DNA of 64,000 nt from CAZTPJ01 sp964614515 (GCA_964614515.1 CAZTPJ010000006.1:8361-72360), one strand, 5' to 3'; shown: positions 16,322 through 25,466, numbered from the stretch's first letter. Numbers and translations: made by a program. The notes: generated by a model not told the origin, from the letters alone.

Positions 16322-17446
16322 CTATTCGTCAGATTCGGCGGCGTGGCGCAGCGAGAGAAAGGCTTCCTTCAATGGTTGATTCACCGCACTGTCGGGTTCA
16401 CTCAGGACAAGGGCTTGATACGCGTCCAAGAACTGGATGCGGAGGCGGTGGAACAAATGAAGGAAATGACGGACGAAACCAACGCAATCCAGGACCACGA
16501 TCTCGGCGCCGTTTGTCTGTTCGTACATCGCGGCGGCGTGTTCCGCGACCTGTTCCTCGATGACGTCGGTCGTGATGAAGACGTAGTTGTCGATGCGGGG
16601 CGTGCGCTCGACGATCTTCCGGAGGGCGTGATCGATGTCGTCCCGCGTGACCCGCTTTGACTTCATCTCATAGATCGTGCAAATCCGTTCATCGTTCGTA
16701 AGGCGGACTTCGACATCACCGCTTGCGCCCGTTTGCTCATCGGCGGCGAGGTGGCCGCGCAGCGGCATGGCTTCCTCCCCAAGGCGCTTCGCGGCGGCCT
16801 GGTACGCCGCCGCGACGATCAGAACGGGGAGGCGGCTTGAGTGCTTGCACGCGAGATGTTGTCGAAGCAGCGTGACGATCTGTTCCGAGGCAAGGGGCAG
16901 CGCATCGTCGCCGTGTTTGAGCGCCGCGACAAGGGCGTCCATGCGTTCTTGCTTCTCGTCTCGCACCAGCACCAGCACGCGCAACGTGTCAGTCAGGACT
17001 TGTTCCGCCGTCACGCGGTTCTTGGCGACATCGTCGAGCAGTCGCAGCGTGTCGTGGTAGACCTGGGGAGGGCGACCGACCAGGACAGTGCCTGTCGTGA
17101 GCATGGCGTCCTGATTGCGGAGGGCCGGCGTCAGAAACGCGGTGGTCGCATTGCACGGCAGGCGATGGGTCGTGATGAACCCGGTCAGGTACTGCTCGTC
17201 ATAGGTTCGTCCGGAGAAGGAATCGTTGCCGCCGATTGCGGTGTAGGGCTTTCGGGGATCGACCTCGGGGCGATGCATCTTCGCCAACATGCACGACATG
17301 AGTAGACGAACCCCCGCACGATTGCGGAGGCAACGACATATGTAGTCGATACGGCCCGACACGTCCTGGTCGTTGATGAGTGGAGTCTTTCCGAGACGGA
17401 CGGCCTTGGCTAAGGTCGCGTCGAGGAGCTCGCGCGGCGAGGTCAC
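16322..17446 (-). CDS. Type II restriction endonuclease (SacI-family-like)
   Basis: A 374-residue protein translated from a GTG at 17446 that overlaps the methyltransferase stop by 4 bp (GTGA). A PD-(D/E)xK-type active site is visible: D244 in ASGDVEV and E260-x-K262 in CTIYEMKSK. The segment NDSFSGRTYDEQYLTGF recalls SacI-family restriction enzymes; this family call is from memory. The longer open frame to 17572 would run back through the methyltransferase gene and was rejected. Coupling to an adenine methyltransferase supports a restriction-modification pair. Recognition sequence is not inferable here. Confidence 0.78.
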   Translation of the reverse strand: MTSPRELLDATLAKAVRLGKTPLINDQDVSGRIDYICRCLRNRAGVRLLMSCMLAKMHRPEVDPRKPYTAIGGNDSFSGRTYDEQYLTGFITTHRLPCNATTAFLTPALRNQDAMLTTGTVLVGRPPQVYHDTLRLLDDVAKNRVTAEQVLTDTLRVLVLVRDEKQERMDALVAALKHGDDALPLASEQIVTLLRQHLACKHSSRLPVLIVAAAYQAAAKRLGEEAMPLRGHLAADEQTGASGDVEVRLTNDERICTIYEMKSKRVTRDDIDHALRKIVERTPRIDNYVFITTDVIEEQVAEHAAAMYEQTNGAEIVVLDCVGFVRHFLHLFHRLRIQFLDAYQALVLSEPDSAVNQPLKEAFLSLRHAAESDE

Positions 17447-18417
17447 TTGTGAGCCTCCCACAGAACATCCCCCCCCTCTAACTTGTCTGGGTCGTAGTTC
17501 ACCCACAACACTTCGGCCCGCGTGTCCTTCGTGGAGTGAATGGTCTTCTGCGGGCCGACGATCTTCCGCCATCGCGTCGTCGGGTACAGATGGTTGACGA
17601 GATCGCAGTCGTAGTTGGAAAACGCGACCATTCCCTTGGCGGCGTTGAGCGCGTCGGCGAGTTCGCGATGTTGTTCATCCGACATCTCGTGAACGTAAGC
17701 CTTGGAATCACCCCGCGTGTCATGCACATAGGGCGGATCGCAGTAGAACAGGGTTTCCTTCGAGTCGTACAAACGTACCACATCGACCGCCGGTCGATTC
17801 TCAATCTGCACGCGAAGCAGGCGTGCGCCAATATCCGGCAACGCCTCGACCCCGCCGAGCCAGCGGCTCACGACGCCGCTCATGCCCGCGCGGCTTGTGT
17901 CCTTGCAGTTGGCCCAGCGTCCGATGCTCGCGGTTTGCGCGAGGCCCGTGCGCACCTGCCTCGCTCTGACATAGAAGCGTCGAGCCCGCTCGAACGGCGT
18001 CTGAGCCGGGTCAAGATCACACGCGATCGAAAATTCCTCGCGCGAGAACGGCGTAAGCGCGATCGCCTCGGCGAGCTTGTCCCGTTGCTCCCGAAGCACG
18101 CGAAAGAAGTTGCAGACTTCACCGTCAAGATCGTTGTACGTCTCGATCGGAGATGGGGCGCGATTCAACAGGACTGCGGCCGATCCTGCAAACGGCTCAC
18201 AGTAGTGGTGACAAATGGGAAGGAGCGGCAGCAGCCAATCGAGGTGCGAGTACTTGCCCCCATACCAGCCGAAGGCGATCAGTTTTCGTTTCGTTTCAAG
18301 ACGCGAAATCGGCGGCGGCTGGCCGCGTCTTGACGTTCTTACGTCAAGCGACGCCAAGTCCGCATCGTCCTCGTTCAGGAGAGGCGTCGCCCGTATGGAC
18401 CTTAGTCGCTTCGTCAT
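17443..18417 (-). CDS. D12-class (Dam-like) adenine-N6 DNA methyltransferase
   Basis: A 324-residue enzyme with the D12-class order of motifs: AFGWYGGK at 48-55 (motif X), CEPFAGSA at 73-80 (SAM-binding motif I) and DPPY at 227-230 (catalytic motif IV). This order marks class-alpha adenine methyltransferases. It is the protective partner of the downstream endonuclease, whose GTG start overlaps its stop. Three copies of GTAGAT/ATCTAC lie within 70 bp upstream and could be regulatory. Composition matches the neighbours less well: there are more AT-rich third positions in this pair, which fits horizontal transfer. Confidence 0.9.
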   Translation of the reverse strand: MTKRLRSIRATPLLNEDDADLASLDVRTSRRGQPPPISRLETKRKLIAFGWYGGKYSHLDWLLPLLPICHHYCEPFAGSAAVLLNRAPSPIETYNDLDGEVCNFFRVLREQRDKLAEAIALTPFSREEFSIACDLDPAQTPFERARRFYVRARQVRTGLAQTASIGRWANCKDTSRAGMSGVVSRWLGGVEALPDIGARLLRVQIENRPAVDVVRLYDSKETLFYCDPPYVHDTRGDSKAYVHEMSDEQHRELADALNAAKGMVAFSNYDCDLVNHLYPTTRWRKIVGPQKTIHSTKDTRAEVLWVNYDPDKLEGGDVLWEAHK

Positions 18418-18440
18418 GTTTGAGTAGCCTGTGCGATGAG

Positions 18441-18486
18441 GTAGATCTGGTATCGTTGGCGAATCTACTTGAACTCAGTTGTAGAT
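18441..18486. promoter_or_regulatory. Three iterated GTAGAT/ATCTAC hexamers upstream of the methyltransferase
   Basis: GTAGAT at 18441-18446, its inverse ATCTAC at 18463-18468, and GTAGAT again at 18481-18486 lie in the 73-bp gap between pdhA and the methyltransferase start. They could be operator half-sites for control of the restriction-modification pair. No promoter boxes are convincing, so this is tentative. Confidence 0.3.
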
Positions 18487-18490
18487 GTCG

Positions 18491-19654
18491 TCACAGCAGC
18501 GGGTTCTTCGCGCCCTCGTGATAGTCGCGGATCGGGCTCATGTTGGGTTGAGGGTTCACGAGCACATCGCTGTAGAGTTCTTTGTCGGGGTCCGGCTCGG
18601 GGGACGCTTCGGCGAAGTCGATGGCCTCTTTGACCACCGTGCGGATGTCCTGCTGCATGGCCGTGAAGTCCTGCTCAGAAAGCGCGGGTTTGCCGTCTGA
18701 GTTCTTTCGTTCGTTGAGGAGATACGCGGCCAGTCGGTCGATCGAGTCCTGCGACTTGTACTGCTCGACTTCATCCTTCGTGCGATACTTCTGCGGGTCC
18801 GACATGGAGTGCCCGAAGTAGCGGTAGGTCTTGAGATCGACAAAGGCCGGGCGCTGCTGTTCGCGGGCGCGATCGACCACCGGTTTGAAGTCGTTGTAGA
18901 GATCGAGGATGTCAAAGCCGTCGATGATGTACCCGTCGATGCCATAGGCGTCGGCCTTCTTGGTGAGGTCGTCGGCCATGGTCGTGCCGCGGGCGATGGA
19001 GGTGCCCATCGAGTATCCGTTGTTCTCGACGATGTAGATCACCGGCAGGCCGAGCAGCCCGGCCAGGTTCATCGCTTCGTGCAGCGCGCCTTGATTGAGC
19101 GCCCCATCGCCGAGGTAACACAGCGAGACTTTCTTCTTCGGCTTGTCGCCGGCGCCGGGGTTGGGCAGCGGTTTGCCAAGGACTTCGAGTTCATACTTCG
19201 CGGCAAAGGCCAGACCCGCGCCCAGCGGCGTCTGTGCGCCCACGATCCCGTGCCCGCCAAAGAGCCAGTTCGGCTTGTCGAACATGTGCATCGACCCGCC
19301 CTTGCCCTTGGCGCACCCGGTGATCTTGCCGTACATCTCCGCCATGCACGCCCTGGGGTCCATCCCTCGCGCCAGCGCGTGACCGTGATCGCGATACGCG
19401 GTGACGATCGGATCATCCTTGTTCACGGCCGCGATCGTGCCAACACACGCGGCCTCTTGGCCGGTATACAGGTGGCAGAACCCACCGATCTTGGCCTGCT
19501 GATACGCCTGGGCCGTGCGGTTCTCAAACTCACGGATGAGCAGCATGTCGCGCAGCCACGAGATGATCGTGGCGTCGGGGAGTTTGTCGGTGAGGGGTCG
19601 CGGACGGCGTTGGCGTGCGGCCGTGGCGTCCGGTTTGGCGGAGACCTGGGTCAT
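18491..19654 (-). CDS. pdhA: Pyruvate dehydrogenase E1 component, alpha subunit
   Basis: A 387-residue E1-alpha protein. It has YRDHG (87-91), the thiamine-diphosphate motif GDGALNQG...NN (182-189 and 211-212), and the phosphorylation-loop-like YRYFGHSMSDPQKYR. It decarboxylates pyruvate (or a related 2-oxo acid) together with E1-beta and E2. Start: ATG at 19654 (MTQVSAK); the open frame upstream to 19909 crosses the divergent antitoxin gene and was rejected. E1-beta, E2 and E3 are not adjacent, which is unusual for a bacterial alpha subunit. A branched-chain or acetoin dehydrogenase alpha subunit is possible, but the motifs fit PdhA well. Confidence 0.9.
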   Translation of the reverse strand: MTQVSAKPDATAARQRRPRPLTDKLPDATIISWLRDMLLIREFENRTAQAYQQAKIGGFCHLYTGQEAACVGTIAAVNKDDPIVTAYRDHGHALARGMDPRACMAEMYGKITGCAKGKGGSMHMFDKPNWLFGGHGIVGAQTPLGAGLAFAAKYELEVLGKPLPNPGAGDKPKKKVSLCYLGDGALNQGALHEAMNLAGLLGLPVIYIVENNGYSMGTSIARGTTMADDLTKKADAYGIDGYIIDGFDILDLYNDFKPVVDRAREQQRPAFVDLKTYRYFGHSMSDPQKYRTKDEVEQYKSQDSIDRLAAYLLNERKNSDGKPALSEQDFTAMQQDIRTVVKEAIDFAEASPEPDPDKELYSDVLVNPQPNMSPIRDYHEGAKNPLL

Positions 19655-19737
19655 AATGGCAAGTGTAGGGGGTGCGGAAGTTGGGAGATTGTCGCGGTTG
19701 GCGGACGATGGCGTTGTGCGGGCGGGGGGTGGCGAAT

Positions 19738-19773
19738 CCGCCATTTGGCTGGTATAATCTGGCCATATGGCGG
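19738..19773 (+). promoter_or_regulatory. Toxin-antitoxin promoter with palindromic operator over the -10 box
   Basis: A 12-nt arm CCGCCATTTGGC (19738-19749) is repeated inversely as GCCATATGGCGG (19762-19773), 11 of 12 positions matching. The 12-nt spacer holds a consensus -10 box, TATAAT (19753-19758). The right arm overlaps the antitoxin ATG (19767). A weak -35 (TGGCGA, 19730-19735) lies 17 bp upstream. This is the expected layout for autorepression by the antitoxin or the toxin-antitoxin complex. Confidence 0.75.
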
Positions 19774-20213
19774 GACCACGATCGACAGCGCGGGTTCGCA
19801 CGGCCACCGCACGCGGCCGGATGCTCGGTCTGGCCGGGGTCGATGCCGCACGTTTGGTACAGTTGGTCGAAGCGGGGTTCGCGTTCGCCCGGATCGAGTC
19901 GCTGCGCAAGGCGACGGGCCTGACGGTCGAGGAGATCGGGCGCTTCGCGCGGATTCCCGGGCGGACGATGACGCGCCGGCAGGCACAGGGGCGGTTGCAG
20001 GCCGATGAGTCAGATCGCGTGCTTCGCCTCGCGACGCTCTTCGAACTCGCGACGGAACTGTTCGAGGGTGACCGGGATGCGGCGAAGCGCTGGCTTGAAA
20101 CGCCGCAGCCCGGGCTGGGCGGCGCGATTCCCCTCGAGTTCGCCGGAACGGAAGTCGGCGCACGCGAGGTTGAATCGCTGATCCAGCGCCTCGAGCACGG
20201 CGTGATCTCGTGA
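19767..20213 (+). CDS. Xre/MbcA/ParS-type antitoxin (DUF2384)
   Basis: A 148-residue protein. The N-terminal ~85 residues suit a helix-turn-helix DNA-binding region (LRKATGLTVEEIGRFARIPGRT). The C-terminal ~60 residues carry the DUF2384 toxin-binding region (LFELATELFEGDRDAAKRWL and AREVESLIQRLEHG). It would neutralise the RES toxin encoded immediately downstream and repress its own promoter through the palindrome at 19738-19773. The stop overlaps the toxin ATG (TGATG). It is divergent from pdhA. Confidence 0.9.
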   Translation: MAGPRSTARVRTATARGRMLGLAGVDAARLVQLVEAGFAFARIESLRKATGLTVEEIGRFARIPGRTMTRRQAQGRLQADESDRVLRLATLFELATELFEGDRDAAKRWLETPQPGLGGAIPLEFAGTEVGAREVESLIQRLEHGVIS

Positions 20214-20686
20214 TGATCTCGGCATGGCGCATCGTCAAGGCGAAATACGCCAGCGATGCCTTCAGCGGCGAGGGCGCGCGGCTCGCCGGAGGGCGATGGA
20301 ACTCGCCGGGCGTTCGCGTCGTGTATGCCGCGGCCACGGCCTCACTGGCGATGCTCGAAATGCTCGTCCACCTGCAATCGCACGAGGTGATGGGCGCGTA
20401 TGTCATCATCGACGTGCGCTTCGACGAGTCGATCGTCGAGACCATCGAGGCCAGCGCGCTGCCGCGAACGTGGAAGCGATCACCCGCGCCGCCATCGCTA
20501 CGCCGAATCGGCGATGCGTGGGTGCGACAACGGCGCAGCGCGGTTCTGGCCGTGCCCAGCGCGGTGGTGCCTGCCGAGCGAATCTACATCCTCAACCCGG
20601 CGCACGCGGGGTTTGCGACGGTTGAGATCGGACGGCCGCAACCTGTGAAGTTTGATGCAAGATTGCTCAAGAGTGCCGAGACATGA
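20213..20686 (+). CDS. RES-domain toxin (NAD-degrading family)
   Basis: A 157-residue RES-domain protein. The family's Arg-Tyr-Glu pattern is visible: R28 in LAGGRWN, Y38 in VRVVYAA and E49 in LAMLEML. Characterised RES toxins deplete cellular NAD+, so free toxin would stop growth. The ATG at 20213 shares bases with the antitoxin stop; an alternative GTG lies at 20210. The length is normal and the key residues are present, so it is probably active. Confidence 0.9.
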   Translation: MISAWRIVKAKYASDAFSGEGARLAGGRWNSPGVRVVYAAATASLAMLEMLVHLQSHEVMGAYVIIDVRFDESIVETIEASALPRTWKRSPAPPSLRRIGDAWVRQRRSAVLAVPSAVVPAERIYILNPAHAGFATVEIGRPQPVKFDARLLKSAET

Positions 20687-20735
20687 TGGGGACGATCGAC
20701 CAATGCTCGGCTCCGTGAGCAGGACCACGGTGTGC

Positions 20736-20761
20736 CATGGCCATCGCTCTGGATGGCCATG
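20736..20761. terminator. Strong hairpin between convergent genes
   Basis: CATGGCCATC (20736-20745) and GATGGCCATG (20752-20761) form a perfect 10-bp stem with a 6-nt loop in the 149-bp gap between the RES toxin and the convergent beta-propeller gene. There is no U-tract, so it may act as a bidirectional roadblock or simply be a repeat. Confidence 0.45.
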
Positions 20762-20835
20762 TCGTAGTTCCGAAGCGTTCGACGCGAATCGTGGCCACGT
20801 CGAACCGTCGCCACGGCACACGACTTGACGTGTGC

Positions 20836-23370
20836 TTACGGACACCCCGCGCTGAAGGCGTTGCCAAAGCAGAGGAAGTCGAAGACATCGCACACGCCAC
20901 GGCCGGTGGTGGTGTCGCAGTCGCAGGCGTAGGGATCGCCGGCGTGGAACTTGTTGCCGAAGCAGAGGAAGTCGAAGATGTCTAGGAGTCCGGGGCCGGT
21001 TGTTGGATCGCAATCGGGATAACAAGGACGACAACGTCGCTGGGCGAAGTGGCTCGATCGGGTCGCGCCAGCGCTCCAGAACCAGCCTCCTATGAAGAGT
21101 GTCGGTTCTTCATGCCATCCAGAGCCAAGGTCGAGCGGAAGGAGTGAGTTGACCGAACCGTAGGTTCCTCCTCCCAGTTCCTCCCATCGATCGCCATTCC
21201 AACGCGCGAGCCCTCTCACGGGTGTGGATCCCGAATTGGAGTAGTGTCCGCCGGCGATGAGGGATCGTCCGCTACCGCTGTCGTAGTCGCTCAGTGCATG
21301 CACGAAATACGCGCCGAAGCCAGATCCAACCGGCGACCATCCACCGCCATCCCACCGCGCCACGCGAAGGGCCTCACCTGTTCCCGCGACGGTGAAGTCT
21401 CCGCCGGCAAACAACGCGCCGTCGTATACGTGCAACGCTCGAACTCTGCCGTTCAGACCCGCGCCGAGCGGTGACCAGGCACCCCCGTCCCACATCGCAA
21501 TTCGGTTGAGCAGCGGGGAACCGGAAGCGCCGAAGTCGCCGCCGGCCACAAGCCGATCTTGGTACACGGCGAGTGCGTGGACCTTCGCATTAATGGTCGT
21601 GCCCAAAGGAAGCCACTCCGAACCGTCCCAAAACGCGACAAACCGCGCAGCACCAGTCTGGAAGTCGCCACCTGCGACCATGCCGATGGGCTGCGGACCC
21701 GGCCCATCGGGATCAAACGGGATCAGCGCCAGGACTTCCGCAAAACTTCCTGGATTGCCAAGCCCGACTCCCATCGCTGACCAAGACTCACCATCCCATT
21801 GAGCAACGTTCGTCGCCGAAAGTTCATCTGCGGTCTGAAACCGTCCTCCGACGATGAGCCGAGGAACGCCCGCACCGGAGAGTACGGCCAGAGCATTGAC
21901 TTTGGGATCGACATCGCCGCTAACGCCGCCGACTCCGGATCCAAGAGGGCTCCAGCCCGCGCCGTCCCATTGCGCGATGTGTCTTGCGGAAACTCCGCCG
22001 GCCGCGATGAACGCACCAGCGGCGATCACTCGCGGGGCTGTTGTTCCTGGCGCTTGGTAGAGGGCGGTCGCCAAGACCGCAGACTCCATGCCGTGAGCCA
22101 ATCCTGGCGTGTGCTCAGACCCGGTCCCACGCCACGATTGGCCATCCCAAGCTGCGATGCTGCGAATCACTCGTCCGTCGACGGATGTCAAACCACCTGA
22201 GACATACAGGCTGGCGCGTCCGGGGCCGGCGAAGTGGTCTTCGAAAACCTTCGCGTCGTACACCAGGCCCGTCGTCGGCGCGCCCGGCACCGGTTCCCAC
22301 TGCCCGTTTTTCCAGCGGGCGACGCGGCCCAAGGGTTGCGATCCGGAAGCATTGAACCCGCCGACGGCGTAGAGCACGGGGAGTTCAGGTCCAGACCCAT
22401 CCTCGTCAAACACGACAAGTTCGGTGACGGTGGCCCCCCCTGTAGCGCCGATTAGGCCGTCACCCAAGGCGTGCCATGCCACGCCATCCCATCTCGCGAC
22501 ATTGATCGCTGGCACTCCGCCCGCCGAGGTAAACGCTCGACCCCCGACATACAACGATGGGGGGATCGGTCCACCTGCATCCTCATCAAACCACACCATC
22601 GTGCTTAGAATTCCGTCGCCGAGCCAGCCGAGGTGCGACCAGGTTTGGCCGTCCCAGACCACGACTGGCCCTACTGGACCGGACGTTGAAGCGCGGAGGC
22701 TGTCCCCGGCAGCGTACAAGCGTGCCTCGGGGTGTCCGGGTGCTCCTGCGTCCACTCCAAGAACCGTCCAAACCCGACCTTCCAGCCCGAACCCAATTGC
22801 CGACCATTGCGCGCCATTCCACGCCGCGATCGCCTTGGCTGGCGCGCCGCCGGCCTGGGAAAAGAACCCTCCTGCGATCAGTTGCCGCAACTGCGGTCCC
22901 GAGCCGTCAGGATCGAACGTGGTTACGCTGGTGACAGACTGGTTCATGCCCGAACCCAGAGAAGACATCGTCGTTCCATTCCACTGAGCAATGTAGTTCG
23001 CCTGAAGTGAGCCATACACTGGGGAATACGACCCGATAACCAGCACCGGAGGAGTCCCGCCTGGACCGTCGCGATCCCACGATACGGCTTGCACCCGATC
23101 GAGAAAGAAATCCCACGTCGGCCACCACTTCGACCCGTCCCACTTTCCAGCGTTACGAATGAACCCGCCGACACCGGTTGCCTCGAACGAGCCAAACGCG
23201 TGCAACGCATTTCCTTGACTGTCTTCATGAACAGCGAGGTAATATGCGTTGCCGACGAGAGCGGGAGGTGCAAACTGGGTTGACCACTCCAAATGACACT
23301 GGGCCATCGCGTATCCGGCGCAAAGTCCGACGGCTGCGGTCACCCCAACGACAATCTGGGTTGCGTGCAT
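20836..23370 (-). CDS. Secreted beta-propeller (kelch-like) protein with C-terminal dockerin-like repeats
   Basis: An 844-residue exported protein. The signal peptide ends near AMAQ (residue ~24). The body has about twelve repeats of ~55 residues with the pattern W-D/N-G-x-x-W-x-x-L-G-x-G ... AGG-x-F, typical of large propellers. The C-terminus has two GC-type dockerin-like units (DIFDFLCFGN and DVFDFLCFGN) within ~55 residues, probably for surface attachment. Start: ATG at 23370 preceded by GGAGG. The frame is open upstream to 23712 but without a ribosome site. Convergent with the toxin-antitoxin operon; no enzyme motif is visible. Confidence 0.85.
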   Translation of the reverse strand: MHATQIVVGVTAAVGLCAGYAMAQCHLEWSTQFAPPALVGNAYYLAVHEDSQGNALHAFGSFEATGVGGFIRNAGKWDGSKWWPTWDFFLDRVQAVSWDRDGPGGTPPVLVIGSYSPVYGSLQANYIAQWNGTTMSSLGSGMNQSVTSVTTFDPDGSGPQLRQLIAGGFFSQAGGAPAKAIAAWNGAQWSAIGFGLEGRVWTVLGVDAGAPGHPEARLYAAGDSLRASTSGPVGPVVVWDGQTWSHLGWLGDGILSTMVWFDEDAGGPIPPSLYVGGRAFTSAGGVPAINVARWDGVAWHALGDGLIGATGGATVTELVVFDEDGSGPELPVLYAVGGFNASGSQPLGRVARWKNGQWEPVPGAPTTGLVYDAKVFEDHFAGPGRASLYVSGGLTSVDGRVIRSIAAWDGQSWRGTGSEHTPGLAHGMESAVLATALYQAPGTTAPRVIAAGAFIAAGGVSARHIAQWDGAGWSPLGSGVGGVSGDVDPKVNALAVLSGAGVPRLIVGGRFQTADELSATNVAQWDGESWSAMGVGLGNPGSFAEVLALIPFDPDGPGPQPIGMVAGGDFQTGAARFVAFWDGSEWLPLGTTINAKVHALAVYQDRLVAGGDFGASGSPLLNRIAMWDGGAWSPLGAGLNGRVRALHVYDGALFAGGDFTVAGTGEALRVARWDGGGWSPVGSGFGAYFVHALSDYDSGSGRSLIAGGHYSNSGSTPVRGLARWNGDRWEELGGGTYGSVNSLLPLDLGSGWHEEPTLFIGGWFWSAGATRSSHFAQRRCRPCYPDCDPTTGPGLLDIFDFLCFGNKFHAGDPYACDCDTTTGRGVCDVFDFLCFGNAFSAGCP

Positions 23371-23638
23371 AAGACCTCCACACTTCGTGCGCGATGCCAA
23401 TCTCGACAGTTGCTCGTGGACTAGTACATCCGAGCTTCGTTTAGGACTGGTTCTATGATCGCCGAAATCCCGGGTTCTGTCAAGGGCGCGCTGCATTGAT
23501 CCGTTGCGTGATTTTGAAGGCGTGGCCATTCCGACAGCCATGCTCACGTCCCGAGTCGGCTTTGAGACTCGTGCCGCATCCCCTCTCCGCCCCGGCCATA
23601 CCTCGCCTCGTCCGGTATCATCCCTGCGGAGGTGTGCC

Positions 23639-25300
23639 ATGCGTCTGATCTCCCTGATCGTTGGGTTCCTGGTGATGGCCCTGTCCGCCCTCGCCCAGCC
23701 CGCCGACACCATCTACCACTCCGGCAACATCTACACCATGGACCCCGCTCGCCCGCGGGCGGAGGCGGTGGCGATGTGGGGGAGTCGCATCGCGGCCGTG
23801 GGGTCTGATACGGAGGTTCTCGCGTTCGCGGGTCCGCTGACGCAGCGTGTCGATCTTCAGGGTCGGACGGTGCTGCCGGGGCTGATCGACTCGCATGGGC
23901 ACATGCACGGGCTTGGGCTGTTCGGCCTGGGGCGGATTGATCTGAGTCGCGCGGGCGGGCTGGATGAGGTCGTTCGCACGGTGCGGGCGAAGGCGGATAC
24001 GGCCGTGGCGGGCGAGTGGATCCTCGGCGGGCGATGGGACCACGAGAGTTGGCCGTCGAAGACGCTGCCGCGCCATGAGGAACTGTCAGCGGCGACGCCG
24101 GAACATCCGGTGTGGCTGCGGCGTGTGGATGGTCACGCGGGTCTGGCGAATGCGGCGGCGATGCGTCTCGCGGGGATCACGGCCGAGACGCCAAGTCCGG
24201 CCGGCGGCGAGATCATCAAGGATGACCTCGGCCGTCCGACGGGCGTGCTCGTGGACAACGCGATGCGCCTGGTCGAGCGTGTGATCACCACCGCGACGCA
24301 CGATCCGGAAGAAGTGATCCTCAAGGCACAGGAGATGTGCCTGAGCATGGGGCTGACGGGCGTTCACGATGCGGGCGTGTCGCCCGCCGAGATCGAGGTG
24401 TATCGAAAGTTGGAGGCCGACGGCCGTCTGAAGATCCGCATCTACGCGATGGTCTCGGCCCCGTATGCGATGCGCTGGTTCACCGAGAACGGCCCCACGG
24501 CCGGGGATCGCTTGACTGTGCGATCGGCGAAGTTGTACGTCGATGGTGCGATGGGTTCGCGCGGGGCGTGGTTGCTCGAGCCGTATGCGGATCGGCCGGT
24601 GGATTCGGAAGGCAAGGCGTACGCGGGCCTGGCCGTGATGGAGCCGGAGCGGATTCAGGAGATGGCCGAGCACGCGTTGGCGTTTGGGTATCAGGTATGT
24701 ACGCACGCGATCGGGGATCGCGGGAATCGCGAGGTTCTCGATGCGTATGCGCGGGCGCTGTTGCGGTATCCCAATGACGATCATCGCTTCCGCATCGAAC
24801 ACGCGCAGTTGCTGAATCTCGCGGACATTCCGCGATTCGCGGCGATGGGCGTGATTCCATCCATGCAGCCGACACACTGCACATCAGACATGCGTTGGGT
24901 TGAGGCGCGCGTGGGCGCGGATCGCGCGAAGGGCGCGTATGCGTGGGCCGCGCTCTTGCGAAGCGGCGCACGAATCGCGGGTGGGAGCGACTTTCCCGTT
25001 GAATCGCACAATCCGTTTTTGGGGCTGTATGCGGCCGTGACGCGGCAGGATCTATCGGGCGCACCCGCGGGCGGCTGGATGGCGTCGGAGCGCATGACGC
25101 GCGAGGAGGCGCTTCGCAGCATGACGATTGATGCGGCTTTTGCGGCGTTTTGTGAGGATTCGCGCGGCGTGCTGCGCGCGGGGATGCTCGCGGACTTCAT
25201 CGTGATCGATCGTGATGTGATGGTGTGCGAGGCGCGGGAGATGGCCGATGCGCAGGTGGTGACGACGGTGATCGGGGGCGAAGTTGTGCATGAACGATGA
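23639..25300 (+). CDS. Exported metal-dependent amidohydrolase (YtcJ-like)
   Basis: A 553-residue amidohydrolase with signal peptide (cleavage near ALAQ, residue 20). Metal ligands typical of the superfamily are present: H87-x-H89 in DSHGHMHG, a central Lys-containing KLYVDGAMGSRG, His in CTHAIGDRGNREV, His in RIEHAQLL and Asp in GGSDFPVES. YtcJ-like enzymes hydrolyse exocyclic amide-type bonds; the substrate is unknown. Start: ATG at 23639, preceded by GCGGAGG; upstream extension to 23504 was rejected. Downstream are the PEP-CTERM genes. Confidence 0.9.
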   Translation: MRLISLIVGFLVMALSALAQPADTIYHSGNIYTMDPARPRAEAVAMWGSRIAAVGSDTEVLAFAGPLTQRVDLQGRTVLPGLIDSHGHMHGLGLFGLGRIDLSRAGGLDEVVRTVRAKADTAVAGEWILGGRWDHESWPSKTLPRHEELSAATPEHPVWLRRVDGHAGLANAAAMRLAGITAETPSPAGGEIIKDDLGRPTGVLVDNAMRLVERVITTATHDPEEVILKAQEMCLSMGLTGVHDAGVSPAEIEVYRKLEADGRLKIRIYAMVSAPYAMRWFTENGPTAGDRLTVRSAKLYVDGAMGSRGAWLLEPYADRPVDSEGKAYAGLAVMEPERIQEMAEHALAFGYQVCTHAIGDRGNREVLDAYARALLRYPNDDHRFRIEHAQLLNLADIPRFAAMGVIPSMQPTHCTSDMRWVEARVGADRAKGAYAWAALLRSGARIAGGSDFPVESHNPFLGLYAAVTRQDLSGAPAGGWMASERMTREEALRSMTIDAAFAAFCEDSRGVLRAGMLADFIVIDRDVMVCEAREMADAQVVTTVIGGEVVHER

Positions 25301-25437
25301 ACAGAACGCGCTGGTAGCCCGATAACACACTATGCTTTTGTGTGTTTTGCATGACAGAATGGGCAATATACAGGGGGAATCCGGCAGGAATGGCCCTGAG
25401 ACCGCAAAAAAGGGAGTGTGAGGGTGGCCGCAGGGGC

Positions 25438-25466
25438 TTGCTTTTGAAAGTGGGGTCGTGTATATT
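25438..25466 (+). promoter_or_regulatory. Sigma70-like promoter of the first PEP-CTERM gene
   Basis: TTGCTT (25438-25443) and TATATT (25461-25466) are separated by exactly 17 bp, about 95 bp before the ATG at 25560. The promoter of the second gene copy (26428-26456) differs in sequence but has the same geometry. Confidence 0.6.
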
